A stretch of DNA of 64,000 bases from Oxalobacteraceae bacterium OTU3CAMAD1 (GCA_024123915.1 CP099650.1:4278001-4342000), one strand, 5' to 3'. Positions 1-11,180 are shown, counted from the first letter of the stretch. Program-made: numbers and translations. Notes: generated by a model not told the origin, from the letters alone.

Positions 1-835
1 CGTCCAGGCGCTTTTCCCAGGCCTTGCGGTACTCGGACTCGAAAACCTTCAAACCCTTTTGACGCGCCTCCTTGCCGCGCGTGCCGAACTCCTTGCCGCT
101 GACGGCGTCCTGCGCGCCGAGATTCCGCCAGTAGTTGACGATCTCCGCGTTCCACGCCGTGCGATACACTTCCTCCTGCACCTGCACCCCGGCGTCGCGC
201 GCGGCCGCCGCGCGATCCCGGAAGCGGCTGTCCGGCGTGCCGTTGCGCGCATCGGTGAATCCGGCGTCCTGCCAGAACGTGCGGTTGCCGGCGTGCCAGC
301 CGTTGGTATATGCCGCTTCGTCGAAGCGCAGTTGCGCGGTGGCGGCCCGCGCGCGGCTGTCCTCCTTCTTCGTCAACGGCAGGCCGTCGGTGCCTTCGCG
401 CTTGCCGATGCCTTCCCAGTACTGCGAGTTTCCCTTCAACCAGCCCTCGTCGTAGCCCGCCTGGTTTAACGGCGTCTTGCGCTTGCGGACTTCCTCGCCG
501 GCCGCGCGCACCGCGTACTGCGATTGCTGCAAACCCTTCGCGCCATCGATGGCGCCTACCGCCGCCCACATCTCGCGATTGCCCTGCTCCCAACCGGCCG
601 TGTAGCGCGCGCCGGCATCTTCGCCGGCGGGCTTTTTGTCGTCGCCGTGATCGTCGCAGAAGTCCTTGCGGTCGGCGAAAGTGGGCGGCGCGCCGTCAAG
701 ACCGTCCGTCCTGCCGATCTGGTTCCAGTCTCCCGTCTTGCAAGCTTCTATGCGCTGTTTCATCGATGCGCCGCAGCCTCCCAGCACCAAGGGCAAAACA
801 AGCATCAGCAGCAGCAGGCGGGCGATAGAGATCAT
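1..835 (-). CDS. DUF2799-like lipoprotein, C-terminus beyond the window
   Basis: The minus-strand frame opens at ATG 835 and stays open to the left edge, giving 278 visible codons. The N-terminus is a lipoprotein signal: a hydrophobic leucine-rich stretch ending in a lipobox (LGGC). The mature part repeats a pattern of Gly-Trp/Gly-x-x-Gly with aromatic residues (YTAGWEQGNREMW, YDEGWLKGNSQYW, YTNGWHAGNRTFW), as in DUF2799 lipoproteins. It should sit in the outer membrane or periplasm. Function is unknown. The family call comes from the repeat pattern; the lipoprotein call is seen directly. Confidence 0.7.
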   Translation of the reverse strand, partial: MISIARLLLLMLVLPLVLGGCGASMKQRIEACKTGDWNQIGRTDGLDGAPPTFADRKDFCDDHGDDKKPAGEDAGARYTAGWEQGNREMWAAVGAIDGAKGLQQSQYAVRAAGEEVRKRKTPLNQAGYDEGWLKGNSQYWEGIGKREGTDGLPLTKKEDSRARAATAQLRFDEAAYTNGWHAGNRTFWQDAGFTDARNGTPDSRFRDRAAAARDAGVQVQEEVYRTAWNAEIVNYWRNLGAQDAVSGKEFGTRGKEARQKGLKVFESEYRKAWEKRLD

Positions 836-927
836 GAGGTCCACGAAAGAGTTTTTAGCCGCGAGATTATAGATCTAAAGATTAAATAGATGATAATCTT
901 AGAGTATCCAAATAGAAAGATTAAATC

Positions 928-2094
928 TTGCGCGTACTTGCTATCGATGCCTTCCGTGGTATCACCATCCTGGTCATGATCTTTGTAAACACGCTGGCGG
1001 GCGTGAGCGGCATGCCGCCCTGGATGGGACACGTGGCCGCCGGCGTCGACGGCATGACCTTTCCCGATGTCGTCTTCCCCGCCTTCCTTTTCATCGTCGG
1101 CATGTCGATACCGTTCGCGATGGCGCAGCGCCAGGCGGCGGGCGATACCGGCTGGAAGCTGTGGCGCCACGTGCTGGCCCGCGCCGCCGGCATGCTGGTG
1201 TTCGGCGTCTTCATGGTCAACGCGGAAGCGGGCTACAACGAGGCGGCGATGGGCATGACCGTCCACGTCTGGTCGCTGCTGTTCTACCTTTGCGCGATAC
1301 TGGTGTGGGCGGTCTACCGCTTCGAAAACAAGCAGCTGGCCTTCGCGCTGCGCTTGGCCGGCGCGGCCGGACTGGTCGCGCTGGCGCTGGTTTTTCGCGG
1401 CGGACCGGATGGCAACGAGAGGTTGGCGCCGCAATGGTGGGGCATACTTGGGCTGATCGGCTGGGCGTACCTGTATGCGACCATCGCCTGGCGCCTGACC
1501 CGCGCGCGTCCGCTGCCGATCGCGCTGACGGTGCTCGCCTGCGTCGCGTGGTACTGCGTGTTCAACACGGCTGCCGTGCAGCCCTCGGCGCTGTGGACGC
1601 TGCTGGGTGCCCAATCCGGCAACGCGATCCACACCGCCATCGCGTTATGCGGCGTGCTGACGACCTTGATCTTCTTCCGCGATGGCCGCCCGCGCGCCCA
1701 CCCTTTCGGCAAGGCGCTGCTGTTGGCGGCGGTGCTGGCGGCGCTGGCGTTCGCGCTGCGGCCCTGGTTCACGATATCGAAGATCGCCGCGACGCCGAGT
1801 TGGGCGCTGTACAGCGCCGCGATCTGCGTGCTGCTGTTCGCGGCGATGTACTGGCTGGTGGACTTGAAACAGCAGCGCGGCTGGGTGGCGTTCTTCCGGC
1901 CGGCGGCCGCCAATCCCCTGCTCACCTATATCCTCCCCTTCATCATCTACGCGCTGATGGAGACGCTGAACCTGGCCTTCCCTTCCATGCTGGGCGCCGG
2001 CATGCCGGGCCTGATCTGGGCGGTGATCTACGCCCTGATCGTCATGGCGCTGGTCGCCGGCCTCAACCGCCTGCACATCAAACTGCAACTCTAA
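928..2094 (+). CDS. Heparan-alpha-glucosaminide N-acetyltransferase-like membrane protein (DUF5009), copy 1
   Basis: 388 aa integral membrane protein with about ten hydrophobic segments. The N-terminus RVLAIDAFRGITILVMI and the following FPDVVFPAFLFIVG match the conserved start of DUF5009/HGSNAT-like acyltransferases, which pass an acetyl group across the membrane to a sugar. A TAA lies in frame at 922-924 and the family's first conserved residues follow at once, so TTG 928 is the only sensible start. It is probably co-transcribed with the paralogue that begins 9 bp downstream. The substrate is unknown; a cell-wall or lipid sugar is possible. Confidence 0.8.
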   Translation: MRVLAIDAFRGITILVMIFVNTLAGVSGMPPWMGHVAAGVDGMTFPDVVFPAFLFIVGMSIPFAMAQRQAAGDTGWKLWRHVLARAAGMLVFGVFMVNAEAGYNEAAMGMTVHVWSLLFYLCAILVWAVYRFENKQLAFALRLAGAAGLVALALVFRGGPDGNERLAPQWWGILGLIGWAYLYATIAWRLTRARPLPIALTVLACVAWYCVFNTAAVQPSALWTLLGAQSGNAIHTAIALCGVLTTLIFFRDGRPRAHPFGKALLLAAVLAALAFALRPWFTISKIAATPSWALYSAAICVLLFAAMYWLVDLKQQRGWVAFFRPAAANPLLTYILPFIIYALMETLNLAFPSMLGAGMPGLIWAVIYALIVMALVAGLNRLHIKLQL

Positions 2095-2103
2095 CAAAAA
2101 ACT

Positions 2104-3174
2104 ATGCGCATTAACTCTATCGACGCCGTACGAGGCCTGACCGTGGCCGCCATGCTCTTGGTGAACAACGCGGGTGACTGGTCAAACATCTACCCCTGGT
2201 TCGAGCACGCACACTGGCACGGCTGCACGCCGGCGGACTTGATCTTCCCTACCTTCCTGCTGATCGTCGGCGTGTCGCTCCACTTGGCGCTGGGCCGGCA
2301 ACTGGACGCCGACGCCGGTCCGCTCGCGCGCAAGGCGCTGGCCCGTACGGTGTTGCTGCGCGGCGCGCGCATCTTCCTGCTCGGTCTCGCCCTCAACGCC
2401 ATCTCCACGCTGATGATGGATGGACGTCCATTCCGCCTGCTCGGCGTGCTGCAGCGGATCGGCATCTGCTTCGCGGCGGCGGGCCTGCTGGCCATCTACG
2501 TGCGCGGCGCGCGGGCGCAGTGGGCGATCCTGGTCGCGATACTGCTGGGGTATTGGGGAATGCTGGTCGCCGGGGGTTCGCTGGAGCCGAACCTGAATCT
2601 GGCCGACCGCATCGACAGCGCGCTGCTCGGCCCACTGTCCTATCAATACGATGCGGCGACGGGACTGGCGCACGAACCCGAGGGCATCTTGAGCACGCTG
2701 CCGTCGCTGGCGACGGTCATCCTCGGTTTGCGGGCGGGCGCCTGGCTGCGCTACGGCCGGATTCGCCAGCTTGCCATTGGCGGCGTGGTGGCGCTGGCCG
2801 CCGGCGGCGTGTGGTCGCTGCTGCTGCCGCTGAACAAACAACTGTGGACGTCGTCGTTCGTCCTGTGGACGGGCGGTTTCGGCATGCTGGCCATCGCCGT
2901 CGCCTACCAGTTGATCGACGTGCGCGGCTGGCCGCCGCTGGGCCGCTCGATGGGCATCAACGCCATCGCCGCCTACGCCGGATCGTGGATCGCCACTTGC
3001 CTGCTGGCCTATAGCGGTGTCCTGACGCCGTTATATCAAAATGTCTTCGCCACGCCGATTACGCCGCTACTCGGGCCGGCGGCGGCATCGCTGGCCTTCG
3101 CGGCCTGCTTCACCGCCGTCTTCTGGCTGGCGACGGTGTACGCGGAAAAACGCGGCTGGCGCATCACGATTTAA
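2104..3174 (+). CDS. Heparan-alpha-glucosaminide N-acetyltransferase-like membrane protein (DUF5009), copy 2
   Basis: 356 aa, a diverged paralogue of the preceding gene. It begins MRINSIDAVRGLTVAAMLLV and has the family's Asp-Leu-Ile-Phe-Pro-Thr-Phe-Leu block near residue 43. A conserved His-Trp-His-Gly segment just before that block probably lies on the periplasmic face near the acetyl-transfer site. About ten membrane segments are visible. ATG 2104 follows the stop of copy 1 by 9 bp, which suggests an operon of two related transferases. The 3' end overlaps the stop of a convergent small lipoprotein gene by 11 bp. Confidence 0.8.
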   Translation: MRINSIDAVRGLTVAAMLLVNNAGDWSNIYPWFEHAHWHGCTPADLIFPTFLLIVGVSLHLALGRQLDADAGPLARKALARTVLLRGARIFLLGLALNAISTLMMDGRPFRLLGVLQRIGICFAAAGLLAIYVRGARAQWAILVAILLGYWGMLVAGGSLEPNLNLADRIDSALLGPLSYQYDAATGLAHEPEGILSTLPSLATVILGLRAGAWLRYGRIRQLAIGGVVALAAGGVWSLLLPLNKQLWTSSFVLWTGGFGMLAIAVAYQLIDVRGWPPLGRSMGINAIAAYAGSWIATCLLAYSGVLTPLYQNVFATPITPLLGPAAASLAFAACFTAVFWLATVYAEKRGWRITI

Positions 3175-3316
3175 CCATCTTCGCGACAGCATCCACCGAA
3201 ACCACCAACGTCTGATGCCGCTGCGTGCCGACAGCGCCAGGTTTGGTCGTCGATACGCAGGCGCCCAGCGCCAATGCCAGCGCGGCCGTGTAAGTGAGTA
3301 AATTGAACCGGTTCAT
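3164..3316 (-). CDS. 50-aa lipoprotein, probable stump of an M48-type metallopeptidase gene
   Basis: ATG 3316 is preceded by a good ribosome site (AAGGGGAT) and opens a 50-residue frame. Residues 1-20 form a lipoprotein signal ending LGAC (lipidated Cys20). The mature 30 residues read VSTTKPGAVGTQRHQTLVVS and then stop shortly after. This resembles from memory the first residues of mature periplasmic M48 metallopeptidase lipoproteins, which run to about 250 residues or more with an HExxH motif that is absent here. It may be a truncated remnant or a true short lipoprotein. Its end overlaps the convergent DUF5009 gene. Confidence 0.5.
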   Translation of the reverse strand: MNRFNLLTYTAALALALGACVSTTKPGAVGTQRHQTLVVSVDAVAKMVKS

Positions 3317-3447
3317 GATCATCCCCTTTGTTGATTTTGGAACAATCATTTTGCTCTGGTGGAATATTTGGCTTCTAATCCAGATCAAGGCGGAAGCAAT
3401 CATTCGCTATAATCCAACGTTCTCAACAACACTGAAGAAAGCTTCGG

Positions 3448-3954
3448 ATGATCAAGCGTTTGCGTAGTTCCATCGCGGCCGGCACGCTGCTGCCGTTGTT
3501 GGCTTGCCTGTCCGGAGCGGCCGTGGCTGACACCTTCGAGACCATCGAATCGGCGCCGCTGAAGGAGGTTTGGCTCAATGGCGGGTTTTACTCGTATCAC
3601 TTCGATCGCGACAAGGATTTGAACGATAGCAATCCGGGCCTGGGGGCGGAGTATCGGTTCTCGACGGTGGCGTCGGCCACCGCCGGGCGGTTTTATAACA
3701 GCGACCGGGCGTATTCGAATTATATCGGCGTGTATTACCAGCCGTTCAAGGTCGGGCCGGTGCGGCTGGGCGCGGTGGTGGGGGCTTTTAACGGCTATCC
3801 GAAGATGCGTGATGGCGGCTGGTTCCCGGCATTGATACCGACCGCCAGTTTTGAATATAAGAGCGTGGGGGTGAATGTGGCCTTTGTGCCGAAGTATAAG
3901 GATCGGTTGTACGGCGCGTTGTCGATCCAGTTGAAATTGAAGGTGTTCGATTAG
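3448..3954 (+). CDS. Small outer-membrane beta-barrel protein of unknown function
   Basis: 168 aa. A signal peptide (residues 1 to about 27, ending AAVA) is followed by alternating aromatic/glycine strands typical of an eight-stranded barrel: WLNGGFYSYHFDRDKDLND, then GLGAEYRF, YYQPFKVGPVRLGAVVGAF and a C-terminal strand ending in an aromatic and acidic residue. Size and layout recall PagP-type lipid A palmitoyltransferases, but I could not place PagP's catalytic His and Ser, so no enzyme function is claimed. It stands alone and converges on fusA, with a hairpin between them. Confidence 0.6.
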   Translation: MIKRLRSSIAAGTLLPLLACLSGAAVADTFETIESAPLKEVWLNGGFYSYHFDRDKDLNDSNPGLGAEYRFSTVASATAGRFYNSDRAYSNYIGVYYQPFKVGPVRLGAVVGAFNGYPKMRDGGWFPALIPTASFEYKSVGVNVAFVPKYKDRLYGALSIQLKLKVFD

Positions 3955-3958
3955 AAAT

Positions 3959-3994
3959 ACGCGGTAGTCCGCCATGCATGACGGATTACCGCGT
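3959..3994. terminator. Bidirectional hairpin between two convergent genes
   Basis: A 13-bp stem with one mismatch (ACGCGGTAGTCCG at 3959-3971, CGGATTACCGCGT at 3982-3994) closes a 10-nt loop. It starts 5 bp after the barrel-protein stop and lies 8 bp before the fusA stop, the expected place for a shared terminator. There is no strong T-run on either side. Confidence 0.65.
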
Positions 3995-4002
3995 TGATCA
4001 TA

Positions 4003-6114
<2,112 letters not shown>

Positions 6115-6283
6115 CACAAATCTCCTTGAACACGTCGTGTCTTTAAGCCTTGGTAGTCTCAAGTGCGGCGATAGTTGCCGAAATCAAGCCCTGAAAAACT
6201 TTCCTAATGTGCGACATACCTAACGGCAATTAATGTAGTCTGTGTAATAAACTGCAAGCTTACATCTCACCTGGAAAAAATGC

Positions 6284-7429
6284 ATGGTCCTCCGACGTAA
6301 TACCGCCCTTCTCCTCTCCTTAGGCATGGGGCCGGCTCTGGCTTTAGCACAGTCCGCGCCGCCGCAGCCCGCCGATCTCGAATTGCGCATCGAACGTTGC
6401 TCGGTACTGGGCGACGCCAGCGCCCGCCTCGCCTGCTACGACGGCTTGGCGCGCACCACGCCGACCAAGCAGGCGGCGGGCGGCGCGGCCGTCGGCGTGC
6501 CCGATCCGGGCAACGACAGCAAGCTGGTCAACGGCGTGGTGATGCCGGCCAGCACCCAGCCGGCCGAACCGCCGGCGGCGCCGGCAGACGCGCCGATCCC
6601 GGCCAAGGTCGCCGAACTGACCACCATTCCGCCGCAGGACAAGGTCTCGCGCATGGTGCAATGGTGGGAGCTGGACCGCTCGGCCAAGCGCGGCGTGTTC
6701 AACTTCCGGCCGCACCGCGACAACTACCTGTTATTGGCGAATTACAGCACCAGCAACAACGATACGCCGTTCCAGGAATTCTCGCCCGACGGCCTCAAAT
6801 CCAAGCACGTCGAGTTGATGTACCAGCTGAGTTTCAAGATGAAGATGATCGAGCAGGCCTTCGGCTGGCCGGTCGATCTGTGGTTCGGCTACACGCAGGA
6901 GAGTTTCTGGCAGGCTTACAACCGCTCCGAATCGAGCCCTTTCCGCGAGACCAACTACCAGCCGGAGCTGATGCTGACCACGCCGCTGGCGCTGAACCTG
7001 GGCGGCGTCGACGTGCGCTTCTTGACCTTGGGCCTGGTGCACCAGTCGAACGGCCAGACATCGACGTTGTCGCGCAGCTGGAACCGGGTTTACGCGCAGG
7101 TGGGCGCCGAGAAAGGCAACTTCGCCGTCAACTTCCGACTGTGGCGCAGGCTGGACAATGCGCGCTCGGACAACGACAACATCGACATCACCGATTACCT
7201 CGGCCATGGCGATCTGAACGCGAGCTACCGTTTCGATGGCCATGAATTGTCGGTCACGGCGCGGCGTAACTTCCACACCAACCATGGCGGCTTGCAAGCC
7301 GGCTGGGCGTTCCCGGTGTCGGCCAACCTGAAGGGATATGTGCAAGTTTTCAGCGGTTACGGCCAAAGTTTGATCGACTATAACTACGCGCAAAAATCCA
7401 TCGGCGGCGGCTTCAAGGTCGATTTCTAA
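6284..7429 (+). CDS. pldA: Outer-membrane phospholipase A (OMPLA)
   Basis: 381 aa. A signal peptide (about residues 1-22) leads into a variable alanine/proline-rich segment and then the phospholipase A1 barrel from about residue 115. The OMPLA active site is present as GLVHQSNGQTSTLSRSWNRVY, giving His253, Ser255 and Asn267 with the same spacing as E. coli His142/Ser144/Asn156. The enzyme hydrolyses phospholipids in the outer leaflet of the outer membrane and is usually a calcium-dependent dimer. It is monocistronic, divergent from fusA, and followed by a hairpin terminator. Confidence 0.92.
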   Translation: MVLRRNTALLLSLGMGPALALAQSAPPQPADLELRIERCSVLGDASARLACYDGLARTTPTKQAAGGAAVGVPDPGNDSKLVNGVVMPASTQPAEPPAAPADAPIPAKVAELTTIPPQDKVSRMVQWWELDRSAKRGVFNFRPHRDNYLLLANYSTSNNDTPFQEFSPDGLKSKHVELMYQLSFKMKMIEQAFGWPVDLWFGYTQESFWQAYNRSESSPFRETNYQPELMLTTPLALNLGGVDVRFLTLGLVHQSNGQTSTLSRSWNRVYAQVGAEKGNFAVNFRLWRRLDNARSDNDNIDITDYLGHGDLNASYRFDGHELSVTARRNFHTNHGGLQAGWAFPVSANLKGYVQVFSGYGQSLIDYNYAQKSIGGGFKVDF

Positions 7430-7444
7430 AGATTGTCAAACAAG

Positions 7445-7480
7445 CCGCAAAGCCGCTGCACAGCTCGCTTTGCGGTCTTT
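7445..7480 (+). terminator. Hairpin terminator after pldA
   Basis: A perfect 9-bp stem (CCGCAAAGC at 7445-7453, GCTTTGCGG at 7467-7475) with a 13-nt loop is followed by TCTTT. It begins 16 bp after the pldA stop. Confidence 0.7.
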
Positions 7481-7673
7481 CCCTGTGTCGAATTTGGCAC
7501 AAAACTCCCATTGCCTCTCGGCATGAAACTGCCTTATATTTTCCCTCGGCATCTGCTTGTGCAGATACTTTCGGTTTTCCGCCGATGTGGCGCGACCGGT
7601 CCCGTGACCGGCCACTAGACCACCAAGCGGAACCGGATACGCATCGTCAATACGTGGCGCACTGGGGGAAATA

Positions 7674-9278
7674 ATGAAATTCGCAAACTTGAAAATTAGC
7701 GCACGGCTAGGCCTGGCTTTTGGACTGGTCGTCGCCTTGCTGCTCGTCGTCGTCGCCGTCGCGATGGGAGGTATGTCGTCGGCCGAACAGCGTCTGTACA
7801 ACATCATCGACGACCGCTATTACAAAATCGAACTGACCAACAACGTCAAATACAACGTCGCCAACATCCACAAGCACATGCGCAATGTCACCATAGCCGC
7901 CGACGCAGCCGCCGTGCAGCGCGAGGTCGATACGATGAACGCGATTCGGGCCAGCAACCGCGAGCTGCTCGACAAAATGGACAAGGTACTCAACATCCCC
8001 AAGGCCCGCGAGCTGTTCACCGCCATCGTTGCCGCCCGCAAGGTTGACCTGGAAGGACAGACGTCATTGATGAAGCTGATCAATGAAGGCAAACAGGACG
8101 AGGCCCGCGCCTTGCTGACGACCTCCATCGCCCAGAACGAGCGCAACTACGTCAGCCTGCTCAGCGAGATGAGCATGGTGCAAACCGAACGCATGAAGGA
8201 CGAGGCCGCACAGACCAAGCTGGGCTTCGCCTCGGCCGCACGGCTGATGATCGGCATCGCCGTGGTTACCGTGGCGCTGACCTTGCTGATCGCCTGGAGC
8301 GCCAGCCGCAGCATCACCGTGCCACTGAACCACGCGGTGGGCATGGCACGCCGTGTCGCCGACGGCGACCTTTCGGCGCGTATCGAGGTGACGTCGACCA
8401 ACGAGACCGGGCAGTTGATGAGCGCGCTCAAGGACATGAACCAGAGCCTGACGGACATCGTCGGCCAAGTCCGCACCGGCACCGACACGATGGTGACCGC
8501 CTCGGTCCAGATCGCCACCGGGAATATGGATTTGTCTGCCCGCACCGAACGCCAGGCCAGCGCGCTGGAGGAAACGGCATCGTCGATGGAGGAGTTGACC
8601 AGCACGGTGCAGCAGAACGCGCAAAACGCCGAGCAGAGCAATATCTTGGCGGAGTCCGCCTCGGAGGTCGCGCTGAAGGGTAAGAACGTGGTGGCACAGG
8701 TGGTCGACACCATGGGCGCGATCAACGAATCGTCGCGCAAGATCGTCGACATCATCGGCGTCATCGACGGCATCGCCTTCCAGACCAATATCCTGGCGCT
8801 CAACGCGGCCGTGGAGGCGGCGCGCGCCGGCGAGCAGGGACGCGGCTTCGCGGTGGTCGCATCCGAGGTGCGGAATTTGGCACAACGCTCTGCCGCCGCC
8901 GCCAAGGAAATCAAGACCCTGATCGGCAACTCGGTGCAGCAGGTTGACGCCGGTGCCCATCTCGTCAATCAGGCGGGCAGTACGATGGATGAAGTGGTGG
9001 CCAGCGTGCAACGAGTGACCGGTATTCTGCGCGAAATCAGCCTGGCCAGCGCCGAGCAGACCACCGGCATTTCGCAGATCAACGAAGCGATCATTCAGAT
9101 GGATGATGTGACCCAGCAGAACGCGGCCTTGGTCGAACAGGCGGCGGCAGCGGCGCAAAGCATGCGCGAGCAGGCGTCGCATTTGTCGGAGGTGGTCGGA
9201 GTGTTCCGGTTGGACGAGGCGCCTCGCGCGCCGCGTCTAGCGCAGACCAAGCGGCCACGGATCGCACTGCCTGCATAG
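7674..9278 (+). CDS. Methyl-accepting chemotaxis protein
   Basis: 534 aa. The layout is a first membrane segment (about 11-33), a helical periplasmic four-helix-bundle-type sensor (about 35-188), a second membrane segment (about 190-210), a HAMP domain (about 211-265) and a long cytoplasmic signalling coiled coil. The hairpin tip [20 protein letters not shown] is fully conserved. It should relay a periplasmic signal to CheA/CheW. No CheR-tethering pentapeptide is seen at the C-terminus. The ligand cannot be told from the sequence. The 244 bp upstream hold the pldA terminator and no clear flagellar-type promoter. Confidence 0.93.
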   Translation: MKFANLKISARLGLAFGLVVALLLVVVAVAMGGMSSAEQRLYNIIDDRYYKIELTNNVKYNVANIHKHMRNVTIAADAAAVQREVDTMNAIRASNRELLDKMDKVLNIPKARELFTAIVAARKVDLEGQTSLMKLINEGKQDEARALLTTSIAQNERNYVSLLSEMSMVQTERMKDEAAQTKLGFASAARLMIGIAVVTVALTLLIAWSASRSITVPLNHAVGMARRVADGDLSARIEVTSTNETGQLMSALKDMNQSLTDIVGQVRTGTDTMVTASVQIATGNMDLSARTERQASALEETASSMEELTSTVQQNAQNAEQSNILAESASEVALKGKNVVAQVVDTMGAINESSRKIVDIIGVIDGIAFQTNILALNAAVEAARAGEQGRGFAVVASEVRNLAQRSAAAAKEIKTLIGNSVQQVDAGAHLVNQAGSTMDEVVASVQRVTGILREISLASAEQTTGISQINEAIIQMDDVTQQNAALVEQAAAAAQSMREQASHLSEVVGVFRLDEAPRAPRLAQTKRPRIALPA

Positions 9279-9311
9279 CTGATGATGGATGCGCCGCCGG
9301 TGACGCACACA

Positions 9312-9461
9312 TGGCGGATTACGGCGTCCCGCCTAATCCGCCCTACGTGCCTCCGGAATGAAGCGGAGGTCTGATGTCAACGGATACGCACGTTCGCGGC
9401 GGCCCGTGTGTCGAATGACTGCGGAGACACGTAGGGCGGATTAGCGTAGCGTAATCCGCCA
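9312..9461. repeat. REP-like doublet: two inverted copies of a palindromic intergenic element
   Basis: Copy 1 (9312-9348) reads TGGCGGATTACG, a short variable loop, then CTAATCCGCCCTACGTG. Copy 2 (9429-9461) is the same element in reverse orientation with a different loop. Similarity continues into a shared CTCCG outside the core. Each copy folds on itself (GGCGGATTA with TAATCCGCC), and the pair faces inward around about 80 bp. It lies between the chemotaxis gene and a small membrane-protein gene. Confidence 0.8.
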
Positions 9462-9496
9462 AGCTCCGCCAACGGCCCCAAGATTGCCCCGACGTC

Positions 9497-9697
9497 TCAA
9501 CGCCCCGGCGAACCCCGCAGGATGCGCGCCGGTAGCAGCACCACGGCGCGCAGCAGTTCAAACACGCCCTCCACGCCTATCCCGATCAGCCTGAACGGCA
9601 ACGTCAGCAGCCAGAACACCGGATACAGCAGCAGCGCCAGCAAGGCCAGCGGCCAGCAAAGAAAAAGCAGTACCAGCCACAGCACAAAACTCAGCAT
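9497..9697 (-). CDS. 66-aa membrane protein of unknown function
   Basis: Starting at ATG 9697, the product is almost wholly hydrophobic. It has two membrane segments (about residues 2-22 and 24-46) joined by a short proline turn, then an amphipathic tail ending in basic residues. A longer frame to 9781 adds a polar, unconserved leader and is not preferred. I do not recognise a family. It stands alone between the REP-like doublet and another small unknown gene. Confidence 0.5.
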   Translation of the reverse strand: MLSFVLWLVLLFLCWPLALLALLLYPVFWLLTLPFRLIGIGVEGVFELLRAVVLLPARILRGSPGR

Positions 9698-9855
9698 GAG
9701 ACGCCCCCGATCCAGTGATGCGATTGTCAATGCTGTCACTGTAGAACGGTGCGGCGACGCGGGCAATTCCCGTGCGACCAACTGCGTATAAACGCGATCA
9801 ATCGCAGGAATTCGGGGATAAACGGAGGAGAAAGCCGGGCCTTACCAGCCGCAGA

Positions 9856-10104
9856 CTACTGGCCCAGGCAGATAATCTTGGTCACGTACTCGTGGGCGTT
9901 CGGCTTCTTCTTGCCCGCCCAGGCGATCGCCTCGTTGGCTTGGTCGATGGTCAGGATCGACGCCTTTTCCTTGGACTTGATGAAGGACACGCCCTCGAAG
10001 GCGCCGTCCTTGCTACGCATGACTTTGGCGAACACGGGCGGTTTGGTCTCGCCGTCGGCGATTTTATTTTGCTGGATGAGGTAGCGCTGGTCGTTCTGTT
10101 CCAT
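9856..10104 (-). CDS. 82-aa hypothetical protein
   Basis: A soluble, lysine-rich 82-aa product with no signal peptide and no membrane segment. The ribosome site AAAGAGAT precedes ATG 10104. Its mixed hydrophobic/charged pattern, ending in EYVTKIICLGQ, looks like a real small folded domain. I recognise no family. It is transcribed in the same direction as the methyltransferase gene that ends at 10163, with a 58-bp gap, so the two could share a transcript. Confidence 0.55.
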   Translation of the reverse strand: MEQNDQRYLIQQNKIADGETKPPVFAKVMRSKDGAFEGVSFIKSKEKASILTIDQANEAIAWAGKKKPNAHEYVTKIICLGQ

Positions 10105-10162
10105 ATATCTCTTTCTGTAAAAGACGAAATATACGCTTCAGAACGACCTTCGTGGGGACTTT

Positions 10163-11086
10163 TTAAGCGTAGGCGGCGATGGCCGTGGCCGGCTGCGTCA
10201 CGGTATCGTGCAGGATTTCGGCGCGCAGCGCGGCCTGCAGCGACGGGATCGAGCCACCCGCGCGGTACTGGAAGCTGACCTGCAACACGTCACCTTGCTT
10301 GGCCTTGATCGGCGTCGCCAGCGGCAAGGTCATGTAGTGGTTCAGCCAATCGATGGTGGTCGAGCGCTCGGCGACCACGGCCAGCACGTTCTTGGTCACG
10401 AAGCGCATGGCGCTGATCTCGCCGGCCTTTTCGATGACGAACTTGCCCTGCCATGCATACGCCAGCTCGTTGGGCTGGTTGAAATCGATGATGCTGTAGA
10501 CGGCCGGCTGCGCCGCCTCCACCGTGCCCGGATAGACTACGTTGGTCTCCTGGAACTGGACGATGGGCGCGTAAAACCCTTCGAAATCGTACTCCTGCTG
10601 CACCGGTTGCACCGCCATGATCACCGCTTCCGGCAGGAACACCGGCAGCGGTCCGCCGAAGCGCTCCAGATAGCGCCGCTTGAACGACTCGATCACCTCG
10701 ACCTGCTTTTCGCGCAACATGGCCACGTGGATCATCTCGCAGATGACGACGTCGACCGGCTCCGGCGGCAGGTACTCGAAGGCGTCCGCGTGCACCACCT
10801 CGACCTTCTCGCCGTTGGGATTGAGCGCGAGCATCTTGCGCGCCTCTTTGACCATGTCTGGATTAAACTCGACGCAATACACCTTCTCCGCCTTGGCCGC
10901 CGCGAACCAGGACAGCACGCCGGTACCGCCGCCCAGCTCGAGCACCTTGGCACCAGGCTTGACCGCGTAATCGATGGCCGACTTGAAACCGTGCATACGG
11001 TTCTGGTCCATCAGCATGTTGTGATGGTAGTGGACTGGTATGAATTGCCCCAGATAGCAGCTTTCGATTTCGCGTTCGTTCAGCAT
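10163..11086 (-). CDS. PRMT-like SAM-dependent methyltransferase
   Basis: 307 aa. The SAM-binding motif I is VLELGGGTG (residues 48-56), followed by the acidic motif II residue in VYCVEFNP. A segment CEMIHVAML resembles the double-glutamate loop of protein arginine methyltransferases, and the C-terminal half is beta-rich, as in the PRMT barrel. The product therefore probably methylates a protein or small molecule through a PRMT fold. Bacterial members of this shape are poorly characterised, so the substrate is left open. It is divergent from the RsbQ-like hydrolase gene. Confidence 0.7.
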   Translation of the reverse strand: MLNEREIESCYLGQFIPVHYHHNMLMDQNRMHGFKSAIDYAVKPGAKVLELGGGTGVLSWFAAAKAEKVYCVEFNPDMVKEARKMLALNPNGEKVEVVHADAFEYLPPEPVDVVICEMIHVAMLREKQVEVIESFKRRYLERFGGPLPVFLPEAVIMAVQPVQQEYDFEGFYAPIVQFQETNVVYPGTVEAAQPAVYSIIDFNQPNELAYAWQGKFVIEKAGEISAMRFVTKNVLAVVAERSTTIDWLNHYMTLPLATPIKAKQGDVLQVSFQYRAGGSIPSLQAALRAEILHDTVTQPATAIAAYA

Positions 11087-11153
11087 GGTTTCCCTTGGTT
11101 GTGGCGCATTGTGCTTTGATGCAATACGGTGAACCTATTATCGTTAAGATTGT

Positions 11154-11180
11154 CCACCTATAAAGTGGCGAGCTAGGTGG
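11154..11180. other. Stem-loop in the divergent intergenic region
   Basis: A 7-bp inverted repeat, CCACCTA (11154-11160) and TAGGTGG (11174-11180), surrounds a 13-nt loop. It lies upstream of both flanking genes and could be an operator or a leader hairpin. No known riboswitch consensus fits. Confidence 0.35.

Noticed and set aside
7596..7611. Small hairpin CCGGTC-loop-GACCGG
   Set aside because: Only 6 bp and not next to a T-run or an obvious leader; too weak to list as a feature.
7590..7673. Flagellar sigma-28 promoter before the chemotaxis receptor
   Set aside because: GCCGAT occurs near 7580, but there is no TAAA at the required distance upstream.
7436..7807. 123-codon minus-strand frame between pldA and the chemotaxis gene
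   Set aside because: It covers the pldA terminator and the start of the chemotaxis gene, and has no ribosome site or conserved pattern.
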